Assembly: GCF_000729995.1 (NCBI RefSeq)
Contig: NZ_JNFG01000021.1
Location: 1-64,000 of the forward strand
DNA length: 64,000 nucleotides
Source: Caballeronia sordidicola
Lineage (GTDB): Bacteria; Pseudomonadota; Gammaproteobacteria; Burkholderiales; Burkholderiaceae
Reading direction: 5' to 3'
Shown here: piece after piece, positions 60,536-64,000 of the stretch
How positions within the stretch are numbered: position 1 is the stretch's first letter
Layout: each line of letters begins with the position of its first letter
Made by a program: the position numbers and the translations under genes
The notes under the pieces: model-generated
The model's database searches: none
Seen by the model: only the letters and a program-made list of their open reading frames with translations
Told to the model about the DNA's origin: nothing

Positions 60536-62986
60536 ATGCCATGGCGCTTCCCCTTCCACAACCGGCGCTGGCTCGCGCCATCGATCGGCAAGCGCTTCTT
60601 GCTGGAGTGGACGCTGATCGGCGTGGTGGGAGTGGCCGCGGTGCTCTTTGGCGTAGTGAGCCCACTGACGGAACGCGCCAGTTTCCTGTTCTACGATCAG
60701 TTGTTGTTGCACGCCGCGGGCCATCCGTCGAACGGCATTGTGATTGTCGCGATCGACGACGAGAGCATCGCGGAACTCGGGCGCTGGCCGTGGCCACGCG
60801 AGACCCACGCGGCGCTGCTGACGCAACTTGCGAAGGCCAAGCCGGCGAGCGTCGCGTACGACGTGCTGTTCACCGAACCCACTCCCGGCGACGCCGTTTT
60901 CGCCGCGGCAATGAAGCATGTGCCGACCTATCTGCCGCTGCTCGTCGACCGGCTGCCCGTCAACCAAAACGAGCCCGCCGTAGTCGAACCCGTCCCGGTG
61001 TTGCGCGAGGCGGCGGCGGGCGTGGGTCATATCGACCTTGAGGTGAATCACGACGGTATCGTGCGCAGCGTCTCGCTGTTCGAAGGCAGCGGCAAGGATT
61101 GGTGGCCGAGCATTACGGTGCCGGTGTATCAGGCGTTGCGAGGGCCGGATGCAGCGCTGCCCGGGATCGAAAGGGCGGCGACCGACACGGCGTTCGCGGC
61201 GTCGGAACCGGCGGGCGAGGGCGACCTGAAGCGCGCACATCGGATGATGATCCCGTTCTCGCGCACGTCGCTGGACTATCCGCGCGTGTCGTTCGCGGCG
61301 GCGATGCAGGGCGCGGTGCCGCCTGAATTCTTCGCAGGCAAGATCGTGCTGGTCGGCGCAACTGCGGCCGGCCTGCGTGACCGCTTTGCCACGCCGATCT
61401 CCGGCGAAGTGGGTGAACTCCCCGGTGTCGATATCTACGCAACCATCCTCGACGCGTTGTTCGACGGCCGCGCCATCGAACCAGTAAGCAACAAGGCGGC
61501 TGGCTGGGTGAGCCTCGTGCCGGTCTGCATCCTGCTCGCGGCCCTGCTGGTGGTGTCGCCGTTGCAGTCACTCATGCTCACGATCGCACTGGGTGGCGCC
61601 AGCCTGATTGCGAGCGCTTGCCTGGTGTATCTGCGCTCGCGGTGGCTTTCGCCCGTGCCGGCACTGGGCGGCCTGGCGCTGATCTATCTGTTGTGGAGCT
61701 GGCGGCGTCTCGAGGTCGCGATGTCGTATCTCGGCCAGGAGTTGCGTCTGCTGGCTGCCGAGCCCAACCTGCTGCCTGGGGCCGACCAGAAACCGCAGGG
61801 CACGGCAGGCGATCTGCTCGAGCGCCTGATCGCGCTGACGCGTCAGGCCGTGCAGCGCCAGCGCAATATGCGGCAGTTCATCTGGGACAGCTTGAACAGC
61901 TTGCCCGAGCCGATCATGGTCTGCGATCGCAACGGCCGCATTCTGATGGTTAATGATCCCGCACGGCTGCATTTCGGACCCATGCGTTTCAACGACATGT
62001 CCATCGTGCAGATCTTCAGCGAGTTCCACTTCGTGCGTCCCGTCGATGAAGACAGCAGCGGCGCGCTGCCCAGCGGAATGTCATGGCCGGCGATGCTCGA
62101 CCCGCGCGTCGAGCGGCACACTGCCGTGATGATGCACGGCATTGAAGTGCGCGATCGCCAGGGCCGCGATCACATGCTGCGGTACGCGCCCTGCACGACC
62201 AGCACGGGTGAATCGCTTGGATGGATCGCAAGTTGGGTCGATATCACCGCGCTCCACGCTTCCGAGCGTCAGCGCGACGACATGCTGCATCTGCTGTCTC
62301 ACGACATGCGCTCACCGCAGGCGTCGATTATCGCGTTGCTCGACACCGAGCGGCCGCGCATCGACTCAAAGCCGGCGATGGAGTTGATGGAGCGCGTGGA
62401 ACGTTACGCGCGCCGCGCGCTTGCGCTGGCTGATGATTTTGTGCAACTCGCCCGCGCCGAGTCTCAGCACTACAGCCTCGAGCTGCTGAACCTGCACGAA
62501 CTCGCGATCGACGCCAGCGACGAAATCTGGCCGCTTGCGAACGCGAAGGACATCGAGGTGCGTTGCGACAGCGAAGGCCAGGTTTTCTGGGTCCTGGCCG
62601 ACCGGTCGCTGATGACGCGCGCGCTCATCAACCTGCTCAGCAACGCGGTGAAATACAGCCCGCCCGGCACGCGCGTCGACTGTATCGTCACGGAGTTGCC
62701 GGGCGCGATCGTGTGCGTGGTGCGCGACGCGGGCTACGGTATCGCGCTTGAGCAGCAGGCACATTTGTTCGAACGCTTCCGGCGCTTTCATCTCGATGGC
62801 CAGCCGCCGAGCGACGGCACCGGGCTGGGGATGGCATTCGTGAAGACGGTGATCAGCCGCCACGCGGGCGAGATCGCGATTCAAAGCGCGCCGGACCAGG
62901 GGACAACAGTGACGATCACCTTGCGCTCGCAGACAATCGAGCCGCGCGAAGCGAGCGGCGAACAACCCGGTGCGCCGAAGCAATGA
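60536..62986 (+). CDS. CHASE2-domain sensor histidine kinase
   Basis: An 816-residue kinase. An N-terminal span (about 25-45) is followed by a periplasmic CHASE2 domain (FYDQLLLHAAG, IVIVAIDDESIAELGRWPWPR, AYDVLFTEP), then three closely spaced spans (about 320-395). A PAS-like region (about 450-565) precedes the HisKA box SHDMRSPQASI, with phosphoacceptor His589, and the ATPase with NLLSNAVKYSPPG and GTGLGMAF. Pairing of CHASE2 with FecR is known from other bacteria. It probably senses an envelope or extracellular cue. Confidence 0.9.
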   Translation: MPWRFPFHNRRWLAPSIGKRFLLEWTLIGVVGVAAVLFGVVSPLTERASFLFYDQLLLHAAGHPSNGIVIVAIDDESIAELGRWPWPRETHAALLTQLAKAKPASVAYDVLFTEPTPGDAVFAAAMKHVPTYLPLLVDRLPVNQNEPAVVEPVPVLREAAAGVGHIDLEVNHDGIVRSVSLFEGSGKDWWPSITVPVYQALRGPDAALPGIERAATDTAFAASEPAGEGDLKRAHRMMIPFSRTSLDYPRVSFAAAMQGAVPPEFFAGKIVLVGATAAGLRDRFATPISGEVGELPGVDIYATILDALFDGRAIEPVSNKAAGWVSLVPVCILLAALLVVSPLQSLMLTIALGGASLIASACLVYLRSRWLSPVPALGGLALIYLLWSWRRLEVAMSYLGQELRLLAAEPNLLPGADQKPQGTAGDLLERLIALTRQAVQRQRNMRQFIWDSLNSLPEPIMVCDRNGRILMVNDPARLHFGPMRFNDMSIVQIFSEFHFVRPVDEDSSGALPSGMSWPAMLDPRVERHTAVMMHGIEVRDRQGRDHMLRYAPCTTSTGESLGWIASWVDITALHASERQRDDMLHLLSHDMRSPQASIIALLDTERPRIDSKPAMELMERVERYARRALALADDFVQLARAESQHYSLELLNLHELAIDASDEIWPLANAKDIEVRCDSEGQVFWVLADRSLMTRALINLLSNAVKYSPPGTRVDCIVTELPGAIVCVVRDAGYGIALEQQAHLFERFRRFHLDGQPPSDGTGLGMAFVKTVISRHAGEIAIQSAPDQGTTVTITLRSQTIEPREASGEQPGAPKQ

Positions 62987-63005
62987 ACGTTTTTTGGGGA
63001 ATGAA

Positions 63006-63578
63006 GTGAACCTACGATCGATGGCATGCGCCATTTTCTTTCTCGCGCTTCTCGGCGGGTGCGCCAGCGAACCGCCGGTGAGGATCAGTGCCTACAGTGG
63101 AGATTTCGCGACGACGGACGCTAAGACCTATGCGTTGCAATCATCGAGTATCCAGGCTCAGGGAGACGCCGTGACCAGCGTGGTGACCGACGCTGCCACC
63201 GCTCGCTGGCTTGATGAAGCACTGGCCGCAAAGGGCTTGCGGCACGCGCCTGCGAACAGCGCGGACTACCTCGTCAAGCTGGGTTATGCAACGCGTCCGC
63301 AAGCTGTGCGTGTGCACGCCGAGTGCACCGGCGCACCCGAAAGCGCATGCGACGATGTGGCGCCACAGAAGGAATGGTTTGGGCGCAAGCACTACGTTCA
63401 TGCGCTGACCATCCAGTTCGTCGAGCGCTCGAGCGGGGCGTTGAGTTATCAGGTGAGCGTCACGCATACGGATCGCGACCCAGCCGGTAGCGCGGTGCTG
63501 CACAGCCTCATGAATTGTGCGTTCGCGGACTTTCCCATGCACAATGCCGGACGGCGCGAGGTCGCGCACTGTGATTAG
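63006..63578 (+). CDS. Putative lipoprotein of the CHASE2 cluster
   Basis: A protein of about 190 residues from GTG at 63006. The lipobox LLGGCAS gives the lipid-modified Cys. The mature part resembles DUF4136-type lipoproteins (KTYALQSSSIQAQGDAV, ADYLVKLGYATRP). Three Cys near 105-115 and 170 could pair. It lies 19 bp after the kinase stop and is probably the last gene of the signalling operon. Confidence 0.65.
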   Translation: MNLRSMACAIFFLALLGGCASEPPVRISAYSGDFATTDAKTYALQSSSIQAQGDAVTSVVTDAATARWLDEALAAKGLRHAPANSADYLVKLGYATRPQAVRVHAECTGAPESACDDVAPQKEWFGRKHYVHALTIQFVERSSGALSYQVSVTHTDRDPAGSAVLHSLMNCAFADFPMHNAGRREVAHCD

Positions 63579-63734
63579 CGGCTGGCGGTTGATCGGCATG
63601 CGGGAGATTGGCGTGCGGAGATTGGCGTATTCTTGCGCCTGAACGAAGCGGCGAGCATTGCAGGCGACGCCCAAGCCGCTGAAGCCGTTCAGTCCACACG
63701 AGCCCGAAGGACTCGACATGCCAGGGAACCCGCA

Positions 63735-64000
63735 GTGAAGTTTGCCGATTTTTGCCGTTGCACCGTAATCTCGTTTGCTTGCGTTTGGCTGACGAACGCC
63801 ATTGCGGACGAGCCAAGCACTGCGCCTGATGTCGGCGCTTCCCCCAATGCGAGCGCCGCTTCCGCCGATCCATGGAAAGTCTCGATCGGCCCCGCGTTGA
63901 TGGTGTCGCCGAAATACCCCGGTTCCCGTGCGTTCCAGGTGCTGCCGCTGCCATCGCTCGATATTTCCTACGATGACCGGATCTTCTCGCAAGGTCTCGA
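63735..64000 (+). CDS. MipA/OmpV family outer-membrane protein (cut by window edge)
   Basis: The first 88 codons of a gene from GTG at 63735. A signal peptide (about 1-25, ending AIADE) is followed by WKVSIGPALMVSPKYPGS and LPSLDISYDDRIF, the opening strands of MipA/OmpV proteins, which scaffold the MltA murein hydrolase in enterobacteria. The rest of the gene lies beyond the window. Confidence 0.75.
   Translation, partial: MKFADFCRCTVISFACVWLTNAIADEPSTAPDVGASPNASAASADPWKVSIGPALMVSPKYPGSRAFQVLPLPSLDISYDDRIFSQGL

Noticed and set aside
59738..61240. 500-codon reverse frame opposite the FecR and CHASE2 genes
   Set aside because: A typical antisense shadow in high-GC DNA. The forward frames have clear domains, and the reverse translation is Arg/His-rich without any family motif.
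1..64000. tRNA, rRNA, CRISPR arrays, complete insertion sequences
   Set aside because: I looked for tRNA T-arm patterns, regularly spaced repeats and transposase motifs and found none that I could support. A structured search could still reveal small RNAs.

Overview
The window looks like a piece of a secondary replicon (chromid or megaplasmid) of a Burkholderiales bacterium, most likely Paraburkholderia, Caballeronia or a close relative. The signs are high GC with strong GC3 bias, many LysR, GntR, IclR and AraC regulators beside small catabolic clusters, a DgdA/DgdR pair that matches the Burkholderia cepacia archetype at its key residues, a DUF4148 protein, and a complete partition/replication module (tyrosine recombinase, ParA, ParB, Rep) in the middle of the window. 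The genus is inferred from gene content only.

Layout. 0.1-3.6 kb: a glyoxalase, then a periplasmic GMC sugar-alcohol/aldose dehydrogenase set (Tat-exported small subunit, flavoprotein, RHH protein, mono-haem cytochrome c). 3.7-8 kb: MFS importer, CaiB-type CoA transferase and citryl-CoA-lyase-like enzyme with a convergent IclR regulator. 8.2-11.9 kb: epoxide-hydrolase-like enzyme, isochorismatase-like hydrolase, GlxA-type AraC regulator and an outer-membrane channel-like protein. 12-14.3 kb: dgdA and its divergent LysR regulator. 14.4-23.7 kb: lipoprotein, DUF2867 protein, PlpD-like patatin/beta-barrel protein, a response regulator-esterase-histidine kinase operon, and VirK/YbjX, DUF4148 and Mpo1-like genes. 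23.8-26.8 kb: a sulfur operon (persulfide dioxygenase, TauE/SafE exporter, a 33-codon gene joined to both neighbours, DsrE-like, membrane-anchored TlpA-like). 26.8-36.3 kb: a LysR remnant, then a nine-gene leftward operon (amidase, NodB-fold cyclic-amidohydrolase-like enzyme, MFS, two SDRs, small CxxC protein, CobW GTPase, leaderless solute-binding protein, tandem-HTH GntR regulator). It may hydrolyse cyclic imides. 36.7-38 kb: HxlR regulator divergent from a QorB-like reductase.

38.2-45.2 kb: replication and maintenance. A recombinase preceded by a 12-bp hairpin; parA preceded by a 9-bp inverted repeat; parB followed at once by two copies of a repeat built around TCCCTAGTAGGGAA with a 10-bp hairpin between them (candidate centromere); a perfect bidirectional terminator; rep; and about 770 bp without a convincing gene (candidate origin).

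45.2-64 kb: GntR/FCD regulator, small ORF, prolyl-hydroxylase-like oxygenase, AraC/GyrI regulator; an allantoin-type purine catabolic cluster (FadR-type regulator, DctA-like carrier, allantoicase, ureidoglycolate lyase) with a FadR-type operator in its divergent promoter; a diguanylate cyclase; LysR with a divergent zinc-free MDR reductase; PPOX protein; ModA-like binding protein; two small unknown proteins; a signalling operon (OmpR-type regulator, LysM-FecR protein, CHASE2 histidine kinase, lipoprotein); and a MipA/OmpV gene cut by the window edge. I saw no tRNA, rRNA, CRISPR array or complete insertion sequence. Everything is read by eye from the sequence; family names rest on motif recognition, not database searches.
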